Source: Bostrychus sinensis (Eukaryota > Chordata > Actinopteri > Gobiiformes > Eleotridae). From it: a stretch of DNA of 64,000 bases. Below, piece after piece: positions 1 to 11,551 of the stretch. How positions within the stretch are numbered: position 1 is the stretch's first letter; each line of letters opens with the position of its first letter. The notes under the pieces were generated by a model. The model was given only the letters and a program-made list of their open reading frames with translations. It did not search any database and was not told the origin of the DNA. The stretch lies in contig CM036253.1 in the NCBI GenBank assembly GCA_020698575.1, forward strand, positions 3,139,114-3,203,113, read 5' to 3'. Made by a program: the position numbers and the translations under genes.

Positions 1-3000
1 TGGTTTAGTCCTGGTTTAGACCTGGTTTAGTCCTGGTTTAGACCTGGTTTAGTCCTGGTTTAGTCCTGGTTTAGACCTGGTTTAGCCCTGGTTTAGCCCT
101 GGTTTAGACCTGGTTTAGTCCTGGTTTAGCCCTGGTTTAGTCCTGGTTTAGTCCTGGTTTAGTCCTGGTTTAGTCTTGGTTTAGACCTGGTTTAGACCTG
201 GTTAAATCCTGGTTTAGACCTGGTTTAGACCTGGTTTAGACCTGGTTCAGACCTGGTTCAGTCCTGGTTCAGACCTGGTTTAGACCTGGTTTAGACATGG
301 TTTAGTCCTGGTTTAGTCCTGGGTTTATTCCTGGTTTAGACCTGGTTTAGTCCTGGGTTTAGTCCTGGTTTAGACCTGGTTTAGTCCTGGTTTAGACCTG
401 GTTTAGTCCTGGTTTAGACCTTGTTTAGTCCTGGGTTTAGTCCTGGTTTAGACCTGGTTTAGACCTGGTTTAGTCCTGGTTTAGACCTGGTTTAGTCCTG
501 GTTTAGACCTGGTTTAGACCTGGTTTAGACCTGGTTTAGTCCTGGGTTTAGTCCTGGTTTAGTCCTGGTTTAGTCCTGGTTTAGTCCTGGTTTAGTCCTG
601 GTTTAGACCTGGTTTAGTCCTGGTTTAGACCTGGTTTAGTCCTGGTTTAGTCCTGGTTTAGACCTGGTTTAGCCCTGGTTTAGCCCTGGTTTAGACCTGG
701 TTTAGTCCTGGTTTAGCCCTGGTTTAGTCCTGGTTTAGTCCTGGTTTAGTCCTGGTTTAGTCTTGGTTTAGACCTGGTTTAGACCTGGTTAAATCCTGGT
801 TTAGACCTGGTTTAGACCTGGTTTAGACCTGGTTCAGACCTGGTTCAGTCCTGGTTCAGACCTGGTTTAGACCTGGTTTAGACATGGTTTAGTCCTGGTT
901 TAGTCTTGGTTTAGACCTGGTTTAGACCTGGTTTAGACCTGGTTAAATCCTGGTTTAGACCTGGTTTAGACCTGGTTTAGACCTGGTTCAGACCTGGTTC
1001 AGACCTGGTTTAGACATGGTTTAGTCCTGGTTTAGACCTGGTTTAGACATGGTTTAGTCCTGGTTTAGACCTGGTTTAGACCTGGTTTAGACCTGGTTTA
1101 GACATGGTTTAGACATGGTTTAGTCCTGGTTTAGCCCTGGTTTAGCCCTGGTTTAGACCTGGTTTAGTCCTGGTTTAGACCTGGTTTAGTCCTGGGTTTA
1201 GACCTGGTTTAGTCCTGGTTTAGTCCTGGTTTAGACCTGGTTTAGTCCTGGTTTAGTCCTGGTTTAGTTCTGGTTTAGTCCTGGTTTAGTCCTGGTTTAG
1301 AACTGGTTTAGTTCTGGTTTAGACCTGGTTTAGTCCAGGTTTAGTCCTGGTTTAATCCCGGTTTAGTCCCGGTTTAGACCCGGTTTAGTTCTAGTTTAGT
1401 TCTAGTTTAGTCCTGGTTTAGTCCTGGTTTAGTCCTGGTTTAGACCTGGTTTAGAACTGGTTTAGTTCTGGTTTAGACCTGGTTTAGTCCAGGTTTAGTC
1501 CTGGTTTAGTCCCGGTTTAGTCCCGGTTTAGTCCTGGTTTAGCCCTGGTTTAGTCCTGGTTTAGTCCTGGTTTAGACCTGGTTTAGAACTGGTTTAGTCC
1601 TGGTTTAGACCTGGTTTAGTCCAGGTTTAGTCCTGGTTTAGTCCCGGTTTAGTCCCGGTTTAGACCCGGTTTAGACCCGGTTTAGTCCTGGTTTAGACCT
1701 GGTTTAGTCTTGGTTTAGACCTGGTTTAGTCCTGGTTTAGACCTGGTTTAGAACTGGTTTAGTCCTGGTTTAGACCTGGTTTAGTCCAGGTTTAGTCCCG
1801 GTTTAGTCCCGGTTTAGTCCCGGTTTAGACCCGGTTTAGACCCGGTTTAGTCCTGGTTTAAACCTGGTTTAGTCCCGGTTTAGACCCGGTTTAGTCCCGG
1901 TTTAGTCCTGGTTCAGTCCTGGTTCAGTCCTGGTTTAGTCCTGGTTTAGTCCTGGTTTAGACCTGGTTTAGTCTTGGTTTAGTCTTGGTTTAGACCTGGT
2001 TTAGTCCTGGTTTAGTCCTGGTTTAGACCCGGTTAAGTCCTAGTTTAGACCTGGTTTAGACCTGGTTTAGTCCTGGTTTAGTCCTGGTTTAGACCTGGTT
2101 TAGACCTTGTTTAGTCCTGGTTTAGACCCGGTTAAGTCCTAGTTAAGACCTGGTTTAGACCTGGTTTAGACCTGGTTTAGTCCTGGTTTAGTCCTGGGTT
2201 TAGTCCTGGTTTAGACCTGGTTTAGACCTGGTTTAGTCCTGGGTTTAGTCCTGGTTTAGACCTGGTTTAGTCCTGGTTTAGTCCTGGTTTAGACCTGGTT
2301 TAGTCCTGGTTTAGACCTTGTTTAGTCCTGGGTTTAGACCTGGTTTAGTCCTGGTTTAGACCTGGTTTAGTCCTGGTTTAGACCTGGTTTAGACCTGGTT
2401 TAGACCTGGTTTAGTCCTGGGTTTAGTCCTGGTTTAGTCCTGGTTTAGTCCTGGTTTAGTCCTGGTTTAGACCTGGTTTAGTCCTGGTTTAGACCTGGTT
2501 TAGACCTGGTTTAGACCTGGTTTAGTCCTGGTTTAGTCCTGGTTTAGTCTTGGTTTAGACCTGGTTTAGCCCTGGTTTAGCCCTGGTTTAGCCCTGGTTT
2601 AGCCCTGGTTTAGTCCTGGTTTAGTCTTGGTTTAGACCTGGTTTAGACCTGGTTTAGACCTGGTTAAATCCTGGTTTAGACCTGGTTTAGACCTGGTTTA
2701 GACCTGGTTAAATCCTGGTTTAGACCTGGTTTAGACCTGGTTTAGACCTGGTTCAGACCTGGTTCAGTCCTGGTTCAGACCTGGTTTAGACCTGGTTTAG
2801 TCCTGGTTTAGACCTGGTTTAGACATGGTTTAGTCCTGGTTTAGTCCTGGTTTAGACCTGGTTTAGACATGGTTTAGTCCTGGTTTAGACCTGGTTTAGA
2901 CCTGGTTTAGACCTGGTTTAGTCCTGGTTTAGACATGGTTTAGACATGGTTTAGTCCTGGTTTAGACCTGGTTTAGCCCTGGTTTAGCCCTGGTTTAGCC

Positions 3001-6000
3001 CTGGTTTAGACCTGGTTTAGTCCTGGTTTAGACCTGGTTTAGTCCTGGGTTTAGTCCTGGGTTTAGACCTGGTTTAGTCCTGGTTTAGTCCTGGTTTAGA
3101 CCTGCTTTAGTCCTGGGTTTAGTCCTGGTTTAGTCCTGGTTTAGACCTGGTTTAGTCCTGGTTTAGACCTGGTTTAGTCCTGGTTTAGTCCTGGTTTAGA
3201 CCTGGTTTAGACCTGGTTTAGACCTGGTTTAGACATGGTTTAGTCCTGGTTTAGTCCTGGTTTAGACCTGGTTTAGACCTGGTTTAGTCCTGGTTTAGAC
3301 ATGGTTTAGACATGGTTTAGTCCTGGTTTAGCCCTGGTTTAGCCCTGGTTTAGCCCTGGTTTAGACCTGGTTTAGTCCTGGTTTAGACATGGTTTAGACC
3401 TGGTTTAGACCTGGTTTAGCCCTGGTTTAGCCCTGGTTTAGTCCTGGTTTAGACCTGGTTTAGTCCTGGGTTTAGTCCTGGGTTTAGACCTGGTTTAGTC
3501 CTGGTTTAGTCCTGGTTTAGACCTGCTTTAGTCCTGGTTTAGTCCTGGTTTAGTCCTGGTTTAGTCCTGGTTTAGACCTGGTTTAGACCTGGTTTAGACC
3601 TGGTTTAGACCTGGTTTAGACATGGTTTAGTCCTGGTTTAGTCCTGGTTTAGACCTGGTTTAGACCTGGTTTAGTCCTGGTTTAGACATGGTTTAGACAT
3701 GGTTTAGTCCTGGTTTAGACCTGGTTTAGCCCTGGTTTAGCCCTGGTTTAGACCTGGTTTAGTCCTGGTTTAGACATGGTTTAGACATGGTTTAGACCTG
3801 GTTTAGCCCTGGTTTAGCCCTGGTTTAGTCCTGGTTTAGACCTGGTTTAGTCCTGGGTTTAGTCCTGGGTTTAGACCTGGTTTAGTCCTGGTTTAGTCCT
3901 GGTTTAGACCTGCTTTAGTCCTGGTTTAGTCCTGGTTTAGTCCTGGTTTAGTCCTGGTTTAGACCTGGTTTAGACCTGGTTTAGACCTGGTTTAGTCCTG
4001 GTTTAGTCCTGGTTTAGACCTGGTTTAGACCTGGTTAAGTCCTGGTTTAGACCTGGTTAAGACCTGGTTAAGTCCTGGTTTAGACCTGGTTTAGACCTGG
4101 TTTAGACCTGGTTCAGACCTGGTTTAGACCTGGTTTAGACCTGGTTTAGACCTGGTTTAGACCTGGTTTAGACCTGGTTTAGTCCTGGTTTAGACATGGT
4201 TTAGTCCTGGTTTAGCCCTGGTTTAGCCCTGGTTTAGCCCTGGTTTAGACCTGGTTCAGACCTGGTTTAGACCTGGTTTAGTCCTGGTTTAGTCCTGGTT
4301 TAGTCCTGGTTTAGTCCTGGTTTAGCCCTGGTTCAGACCTGGTTCAGACCTGGTTTAGCCCTGGTTTAGTCCTGGTTTAGTCCTGGTTTAGCCCTGGTTT
4401 AGTCCTGGTTTAGTCCTGGTTTAGTCCTGGTTTAGCCCTGGTTTAGCCCTGGTTTAGTCCTGGTTTAGACCTGGTTTAGACCTGGTTTAGACCTGGTTTA
4501 GTCCTGGTTTAGACCTGGTTTAGCCCTGGTTTAGTCCTGGTTTAGACCTGGTTTAGACCTGGTTTAGACCTGGTTTAGTCCTGGTTTAGTCCTGGTTTAG
4601 TCCTGGTTTAGACCTGGTTTAGACCTGGTTTAGACCTGGTTCAGATCTGGTTTAGACCTGGTTCAGTCCTGGTTCAGACCTGGTTTAGACCTGGTTTAGA
4701 CCTGGTTTAGACCTGGTTTAGTCCTGGTTTAGACCTGGTTTAGTCCTGGTTTAGTCCTGGGTTTAGACCGGGTTTAGTCCTGGTTTAGACCTGGTTTAGT
4801 CCTGGTTTAGACCTGGTTTAGACCTGGTTCAGATCTGGTTTAGACCTGGTTCAGACCTGGTTTAGTCCTGGTTTAGTCCTGGTTTAGACCTGGTTTAGAC
4901 CTGGTTTAGACCTGGTTTAGACCTGGTTTAGTCCTGGTTTAGACCTGGTTTAGTCCTGGTTCAGACCTGGTTTAGTCCTGGTTCAGACCTGGTTCAGTCC
5001 TGGTTCAGTCCTGGTTCAGTCCTGGTTCAGACCTGGTTTAGTCCTGGTTTAGTCCTGGTTTAGTCCTGGTTTAGTCCTGGTTTAGCCCTGGTTTAGTCCT
5101 GGTTTAGACCTGGTTTAGACCTGGTTTAGACCTGGTTCAGACCTGGTTTAGACCTGGTTTAGACCTGGTTTAGACCTGGTTTAGACCTGGTTTAGTCCTG
5201 GTTTAGACATGGTTTAGTCCTGGTTTAGCCCTGGTTTAGCCCTGGTTTAGACCTGGTTTAGACCTGGTTTAGACCTGGTTTAGCCCTGGTTTAGCCCTGG
5301 TTTAGCCCTGGTTCAGACCTGGTTCAGACCTGGTTCAGACCTGGTTTAGTCCTGGTTTAGTCCTGGTTTAGTCCTGGTTTAGCCCTGGTTCAGACCTGGT
5401 TCAGACCTGGTTTAGCCCTGGTTTAGTCCTGGTTTAGCCCTGGTTTAGTCCTGGTTTAGTCCTGGTTTAGTCCTGGTTTAGCCCTGGTTTAGCCCTGGTT
5501 CAGACCTGGTTCAGACCTGGTTTAGCCCTGGTTTAGTCCTGGTTTAGACCTGGTTTAGACCTGGTTTAGTCCTGGTTTAGACCTGGTTTAGCCCTGGTTT
5601 AGTCCTGGTTTAGACCTGGTTTAGACCTGGTTTAGACCTGGTTTAGTCCTGGTTTAGTCCTGGTTTAGTCCTGGTTTAGACCTGGTTTAGACCTGGTTTA
5701 GACCTGGTTCAGATCTGGTTTAGACCTGGTTCAGTCCTGGTTCAGACCTGGTTTAGACCTGGTTTAGACCTGGTTTAGACCTGGTTTAGTCCTGGTTTAG
5801 ACCTGGTTTAGTCCTGGTTTAGTCCTGGGTTTAGACCGGGTTTAGTCCTGGTTTAGACCGGGTTTAGTCCTGGTTTAGACCTGGTTTAGACCTGGTTCAG
5901 ATCTGGTTTAGACCTGGTTCAGACCTGGTTTAGTCCTGGTTTAGTCCTGGTTTAGACCTGGTTTAGACCTGGTTTAGACCTGGTTTAGTCCTGGTTTAGA

Positions 6001-6186
6001 CCTGGTTTAGTCCTGGTTCAGACCTGGTTCAGACCTGGTTTAGTCCTGGTTTAGACCTGGTTTAGTCCTGGTTCAGACCTGGTTCAGACCTGGTTTAGAC
6101 CTGGTTTAGACCTGGTTTAGACCTGGTTTAGACCTGGTTTAGTCCTGGTTTAGTCCTGGTTTAGACCTGGTTTAGACCTGGTTTAG
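1..6186. repeat. 11-bp minisatellite array (TGGTTTAGWCC), left block
   Basis: The unit is TGGTTTAGTCC or TGGTTTAGACC, repeated about 560 times. Variants include TGGTTCAGACC, TGGTTTAGCCC, TGGTTAAATCC, TGGTTTAGACA and a 12-bp form with an extra G. Runs of variants recur in the same order several times (for example the blocks near 100-300 and 680-900), which points to amplification of multi-unit blocks. The array runs to the left edge, so its true length is unknown. It lies upstream of the perforin-like exon and is presumably its intron. No coding sequence is seen inside. It lacks TTAGGG and is not telomeric. Confidence 0.97.
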
Positions 6187-6215
6187 TCCTGAACACCCCT
6201 GTGCTCTCTCCTCAG

Positions 6216-6543
6216 TCCTCTCCAGATCGAGGTCTGGGACCGGGACAACCGCTGGGACGATGACCTCCTGGGGAAGGCGTCCCTGATCCCGACGGTGGGA
6301 CGTGTGGACAAACGGTTCAAACTGAAACACGGCTCTGTGACCATCAGGACCCAGGCTGTGTGTGGCCCCAGCCTGCAGGGGGCGCTGTGCGAGCAGTACA
6401 GGCCCTCCCCCAACGAGCGGCTCAGCGGCTACAGAGAGGTCCTGACCAGGGGACCGGACCGGGACCAGGGGCCAGACCGGGACAAGGACCAGGGGCCAGA
6501 GCAGAACCAGGGATCTGGGAATGGCCCTGAGAAAAAAGTGTGA
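6216..6543 (+). CDS. perforin-1-like protein, last coding exon (C-terminal C2 domain and tail)
   Basis: Perforins are secreted pore-forming effectors of cytotoxic lymphocytes. Their C-terminal C2 domain binds target membrane in a calcium-dependent way. A clear acceptor (pyrimidine tract ending CTCCTCAG at 6215) opens an exon whose first base completes a split codon. It reads PLQIEVWDRDNRWDDDLLG, the end of a C2 domain with the Asp-rich calcium loop (WDRD...DDDLLG). Then come KHGSVTIRTQAVC and a Cys-containing stretch ending EQYRPSP, the arrangement that follows the C2 core in perforin-1. The last 30 or so residues are a low-complexity tail rich in Gly, Pro, Asp and Gln (GPDRDQGPDRDKDQG) ending EKKV and TGA (6541-6543). 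The MACPF and EGF parts are not in the window, so the gene is partial. Calling it perforin-like rather than another C2 protein rests on the residues after the C2 core. Which fish paralogue it is cannot be told. Confidence 0.8.
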
Positions 6544-6559
6544 TAGACAGTGCAGACGT

Positions 6560-9499
6560 TTAGACCTGGTTTAGTCCTGGTTTAGACCTGGTTTAGACCT
6601 GGTTTAGTCCTGGTTTAGTCCTGGTTTAGTCCTGGTTTAGTCCTGGTTTAGTCCTGGTTTAGACCTGGTTTAGTCCTGGTTTAGACCTGGTTTAGTCCTG
6701 GTTTAGTCCTGGTTTAGTCCTGGTTTAGTCCAGGTTTAGTCCTGGTTTAGACCTGGTTTAGACCTGGTTTAGTCCTGGTTTAGTCCTGGTTTAGACCTGG
6801 CTTAGTCCTGGCTTAGTCCTGGTTTAGTCCTGGTTTAGTCCTGGTTTAGTCCTGGTTTAGACCTGGTTTAGTCCTGGTTTAGTCCAAGTTTAGTCTTGGT
6901 TTAGACCTGGTTTAGACCTGGTTTAGTCCAAGTTTAGTCTTGGTTTAGTCCTGGTTTAGACCTGGTTTAGTCTTGGTTTAGACCTGGTTTAGTCCTGGTT
7001 TAGTCCAAGTTTAGTCTTGGTTTAGACCTGGTTTAGACCTGGTTTAGTCCTGGTTTAGTCCAAGTTTAGTCTTGGTTTAGACCTGGTTTAGACCTGGTTT
7101 AGTCCTGCTTTAGTCCTGCTTTAGTCCTGGTTTAGACCTGGTTTAGACCTGGTTTAGACCTGGTTTAGTCCTGGTTTAGTCCTGGTTTAGTCCTGGTTTA
7201 GCCCTGGTTTAGTCCTGGTTTAACCCTGGTTTAGTCCTGGTTTAGTCCTGGTTTAGTCCTGGTTTAGTCTTGGTTTAGTCCTGCTTTAGTCCAAGTTTAG
7301 TCTTGGTTTAGTCCTGCTTTAGTCCAAGTTTAGTCTTGGTTTAGTCCTGGTTTAGTCCTGGTTTAGTCTTGGTTTAGTCTTGGTTTAGTCTTGGTTTAGT
7401 CTTGGTTTAGTCCTGGTTTAGTCCAAGTTTAGTCTTGGTTTAGTCCTGCTTTAGTCCAAGTTTAGTCTTGGTTTAGTCCTGGTTTTAGTTTTGGTTTAGT
7501 CCTGGTTTAGTCCTGCTTTAGTCCAAGTTTAGTCCTGGTTTAGTCCTGCTTTAGTCCTGCTTTAGTCCTGCTTTAGTCCAAGTTTAGTTTTGGTTTAGTC
7601 CTGGTTTAGTCCTGGTTTAGTCCTGGTTTAGTCCTGCTTTGGTCCAAGTTTAGACCTGGTTAGGTCCCGGTTTAGACCTGGTTAGGTCCCGGTTTAGTCC
7701 TGGTTTAGTCCTGGTTTAGTCCTGGTTTAACCCTGGTTTAGTCCTGCTTTAGTCCTGCTTTGGTCCAAGTTTAGACCTGGTTAGGTCCTGGTTTAGTCCT
7801 GGTTTAGTCCTGCTTTAGCCCTGGTTTAGTCTAAGTTTAGTCTTGGTTTAGTCTTGGTTTAGTCTTGGTTTAGTCTTGGTTTAGTCCTGGTTTAGTCCTG
7901 GTTTAGTCCTGCTTTAGCCCTGGTTTAGTCTTGGTTTAGTCCTGCTTTAGTCCTGGTTTAGTCCTGCTTTAGTCCAAGTTTAGTCTTGGTTTAGTCCTGC
8001 TTTAGTCTAAGTTTAGTCTTGGTTTAGTCTTGGTTTAGTCCTGATTTAGTCCAAGTTTAGACCTGGTTTAGTCCTGGTTTAGACCTGGTTTAGTCCTGGT
8101 TTAGTCCTGGATTAGCCCTGGTTTAGACCTGGTTTAGTCCAAGTTTAGTCTTGGTTTAGTCCTGCTTTAGTCCAAGTTTAGTCTTGGTTTAGTCCTGCTT
8201 TAGTCTAAGTTTAGTCTTGGTTTAGTCCTGATTTAGTCCAAGTTTAGACCTGGTTTAGTCCTGGTTTAGACCTGGTTTAGTCCTGGTTTAGTCCTGGATT
8301 AGCCCTGCTTTAGCCCTGCTTTAGCCCTGCTTTAGTCCTGGTTTAGACCTGGTTTAGTCCTGGTTTAGTCCTGGATTAGTCCTGGTTTAGTCCTGGTTTA
8401 GTCCTGGTTTAGTCCTGGTTTAGACCTGGTTTAGTCCTGGTTTAGTCCTGGTTTAGACCTGGTTTAGTCCTGGTTTAGACCTGGTTTAGTCCTGGTTTAG
8501 ACCTGGTTTAGTCCTGGTTTAGTCCTGGATTAGCCCTGGTTTAGCCCTGGTTTAGACCTGGTTTAGCCCTGCTTTAGTCCTGGTTTAGTCCTGGTTTAGT
8601 CCTGGTTTAGTCCTGGTTTAGTCCTGGTTTAGACCTGGTTTAGTCCTGGTTTAGTCCTGGTTTAGACCTGGATTAGACCTGGTTTAGTCCTGGTTTAGTC
8701 CTGGTTTAGCCCTGGTTTAGCCCTGGTTTAGTCCTGGTTTAGCCCTGGTTTAGTCCTGGTTTAGTCCTGGTTTAGACCTGGTTTAGCCCTGGTTTAGCCC
8801 TGCTTTAGACCTGGTTTAGTCCTGGTTTAGTCCTGGTTTAGTCCTGGTTTAGTCCTGGTTTAGACCTGGTTTAGCCCTGCTTTAGTCCTGGTTTAGTCTT
8901 GGTTTAGTCCTGGTTTAGTCCTGGTTTAGTCCTGGTTTAGACCTGGTTTAGCCCTGGTTTAGTCCTGGTTTAGTCCTGGTTTAGTCCTGGTTTAGTCCTG
9001 GTTTAGACCTGGTTTAGACCTGGTTTAGTCCTGGTTTAGTCCTGGTTTAGTCCTGGTTTAGTCCTGGTTTAGTCCTGGTTTAGACCTGGTTTAGACCTGG
9101 TTTAGTCCTGGTTTAGTCCTGGTTTAGTCCTGGTTTAGTCCTGGTTTAGCCCTGGTTTAGTCCTGGTTTAGTCCTGGTTTAGTCCTGGTTTAGCCCTGGT
9201 TTAGTCCTGGTTTAGCCCTGGTTTAGTCCTGGTTTAGTCCTGGTTTAGTCCTGGTTTAGCCCTGGTTTAGTCCTGGTTTAGTCCTGGTTTAGTCCTGGTT
9301 TAGACCTGGTTTAGTCCTGGTTTAGCCCTGGTTTAGCCCTGGTTTAGTCCTGGTTTAGTCCTGGTTTAGTCCTGGTTTAGACCTGGTTTAGACCTGGTTT
9401 AGTCCTGGTTTAGTCCTGGTTTAGTCCTGGTTTAGTCCCTGGTTTAGCCCTGGTTTAGCCCTGGTTTAGTCCTGGTTTAGTCCTGGTTTAGTCCTGGTT
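6560..9499. repeat. 11-bp minisatellite array, right block
   Basis: This is the same TGGTTTAGWCC family as the left block. It resumes about 17 bases after the stop codon of the perforin-like exon and runs about 265 units. It carries variants not seen on the left: TTTAGTCCAAG, TTTAGTCTTGG and TTTAGTCCTGC interleave from about 6880 to 8330, so this block diversified separately. I see no AATAAA in it. Confidence 0.96.
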
Positions 9500-9639
9500 G
9501 GAGTCTTGTGTAAACTGTTTCAGTGAGTTTCCAGTGAAGTCAGGTCTGTGTTTAAATGTAATCCTCTAATCTCTGCCTTATCTATAAAACCACTCAGGTT
9601 ATCTCCATCAGAACCAGCAGCCACAGCAGAACCAGAGGA

Positions 9640-10136
9640 GCAGCAGCAGGAGACTGCATCCTCCTCTGGAAAAGTGCCTTTGGGCAAACAGCTTTTTCTG
9701 TTCGTGCTGCCTCAGATTGGAATTTCACACCCACAACCATCAGATCCGCTAACACTTACCATACCTTTAACAAACAGTTAAAACAATGGCTAATTGCAAA
9801 CCAGATCTGTGAACATTGACTTCTGCTGTGCTGCCCCCTGCTGGCCTCTTGCCCTGTGTCTGTGTGTGATTGTCCTGTGTGTATTTGTTCTTTTTATGAG
9901 CGGTGGTGTGTAGCTGAAGGATTGTTGTGAGTCTGCCATCTTATGTAACACTGGATATATTTCTCCACTGTTTTCTGTCTTTGTTGTACTGTAATGTTTA
10001 CTCTTGTTTTTAGGTGGACAGTAGTTGTTGTCCAGGGACTGCAGATTAAAAATAACCTTTGGCTAATTCTGGCATATTTACAGAAATGTTGATTAATATG
10101 CACTGTCCCTGAAATAAATCAATAAATAAATAAATA
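9640..10136 (+). mobile_element. LINE 3' end fragment (L2/Rex1-like non-LTR retrotransposon)
   Basis: One frame ending at TGA 9817-9819 reads AFGQTAFSVRAASDWNFTP, later TFNKQLKQWLIANQ. This matches the conserved C-terminal end of fish L2/CR1/Rex1-type reverse transcriptases (AFSVRA..WN.LP..IR followed by a short F..LK.WL tail). About 300 bases of 3' UTR follow, ending in CACTGTCCCTGAAATAAAT and an AATAAAT-type tandem tail (10111-10136), typical of these elements. The 5' boundary is uncertain. The copy is strongly 5'-truncated and cannot move on its own. It supplies ATTAAA (10045) and AATAAA (10113) downstream of the perforin-like gene. Confidence 0.72.
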
Positions 10137-10500
10137 GTGTTTGATGTTGGTGGTGGTGTTTGTCTAAGGAGTGAAATCCAGACCTCCCTCTCCCCAGGCC
10201 AGTCCTTCAACGCCTAAGATCCAGCGTTCAAACAGCGACCCAGTCTCCGGGTCTGGAGGGGATCAGTCCTGGTTTCTTCTTTGGAGCAGACTCTTGAGAG
10301 GAGTTTAGTCCTGGATTAGTCCTGGTTTAGTCCTGGATTAGACCTGGTTCAGTCCTGGTTCAGTCTAGAATTATCTGTCCGTGTTATTTTACTCAGGCCT
10401 GGGGCCGATCAGAATCATGAGTGAAAACTGCTCGGTTTTTAATAATATCTCTAAATGTATTACATGTTGTTTTTGTTTTGTTTTGTTTTTTGTGAATGAA
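10137..10500. other. intergenic stretch with a small patch of the 11-bp motif
   Basis: I see no gene. At 10300-10362 there are five or six degenerate copies of the TGGTTTAG/TGGATTAG motif, detached from the main array by the LINE fragment. Confidence 0.6.
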
Positions 10501-10519
10501 CCTATTTCTCTGCGAGGCT

Positions 10520-11515
10520 GAAGGAAAAGCGGAATTTAATCCTGCGCAAGTGACGCGTCAAGGTGCGCGCCGCTCTGACCGCGCGGCAGGACGCGGCAGC
10601 GGCAGGAAGTATGTTGTTGAATGGCGGCGGGGGGAAAGACCCGAGAACCCGAGGTGTGTGCGGAGAAATGAGGGGAAAATGAAATAACCATGCACGGACC
10701 GCGAGAGCTGCACCTTTAGCTTCACGGCGCGGCACAGCGGCCACCGGAGGGTAAGTGCCCCGCGGGAGAGGCTCTGTAGACGGCGGGAGACGCGGGGGCA
10801 CGGCGCTGTGTTCGGGCTCATCTTTGTGTAGCTCCGGGCGAGCCGCGGGTCGCAGCTGCGCTAGCTCCGCGGCTAACCCTCACCAGACACTCGGCCCTGT
10901 CCCACAGCCGCGCGTCGCCTCGCCGAGGACACCAGACCCCCCAAAAACCTCCGGACAGCACCCCTCCTTTGTCCCGGGAACGATTTCACCGCGAACAGCT
11001 CGGGGTAGTCTCGTTTAAAATCAGCGCTGCCGATGCTAACTTAGCGGTGCTGATGCTAACGGGGCTCAGCTGCGTCCCACAGTCCCCGTCCCCTGCTCCA
11101 CAAACACCGCGTTTTTACTGAGGCCAAGCGGAACAAATGTTTAATGTGATAACAGCCCCTAAACCACTGTCCCGTCTGAGAGAGGAGCGGGACACGGAGA
11201 GGGTTTGTGGGACTGAGGAAAGCCAAGAGTTAGCCGTTAGCCTGTTAGCCGTTAGCATGGGGGGAAAATGGCTGTTGAGATGAAATGGGGGCTCGCGGAG
11301 CGGGCTGGGGGCCGCAGGAGGTGTCCCTCGGTCTCCCTCTTCCTGTCCCACTGTGGCGGCGGAGACGGGGGGCCAGGCCGTGAGCTGGACCCCGCTGTAG
11401 CTCCCTCTCAGCGGCCGCTTTCTGTCGCGGTCCTGGCTCCGGGAGACGCTGCGGGAGGAGGCGACTGTTTCTCGGGTTGGAGACGGGTCTTTGTCCCGCT
11501 GAGGAGGACCAAGGT
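10520..11515. promoter_or_regulatory. CpG-rich promoter region, probable znf646 promoter
   Basis: About 1 kb is abruptly rich in G+C and undepleted CpG (for example GCGCGCCGC, GACCGCGCGGC), unlike the AT-rich flanks. An ETS-type CAGGAAGT (10603-10610) and a YY1-like AATGGCGGC (10620-10628) lie just upstream of a good splice donor (10751), the usual layout of a TATA-less vertebrate promoter. The nearest downstream gene on + is the zinc-finger gene. Assignment to it is inferred from position and from an acceptor just before its ORF. Small ORFs here show no protein similarity I recognise. Confidence 0.6.
10601..10750 (+). other. probable non-coding first exon of the zinc-finger gene
   Basis: The right end is set by a consensus donor, CGGAGG|GTAAGT at 10750/10751. 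The left end (transcription start) is a guess based on the ETS and YY1-like motifs. Short upstream ATGs occur, none opening a conserved-looking frame. It would splice to the acceptor at 20920, giving an intron of about 10.2 kb. Confidence 0.45.
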
Positions 11516-11551
11516 CAGGGCCCGCGCACCCAGCGTTTTTAATGAGAGTTA

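Noticed and set aside
1..9499. Possible telomeric repeat because of TTTAG-containing units
   Set aside because: The unit is TGGTTTAGWCC; there is no TTAGGG or CCCTAA run, and an intact exon lies inside.
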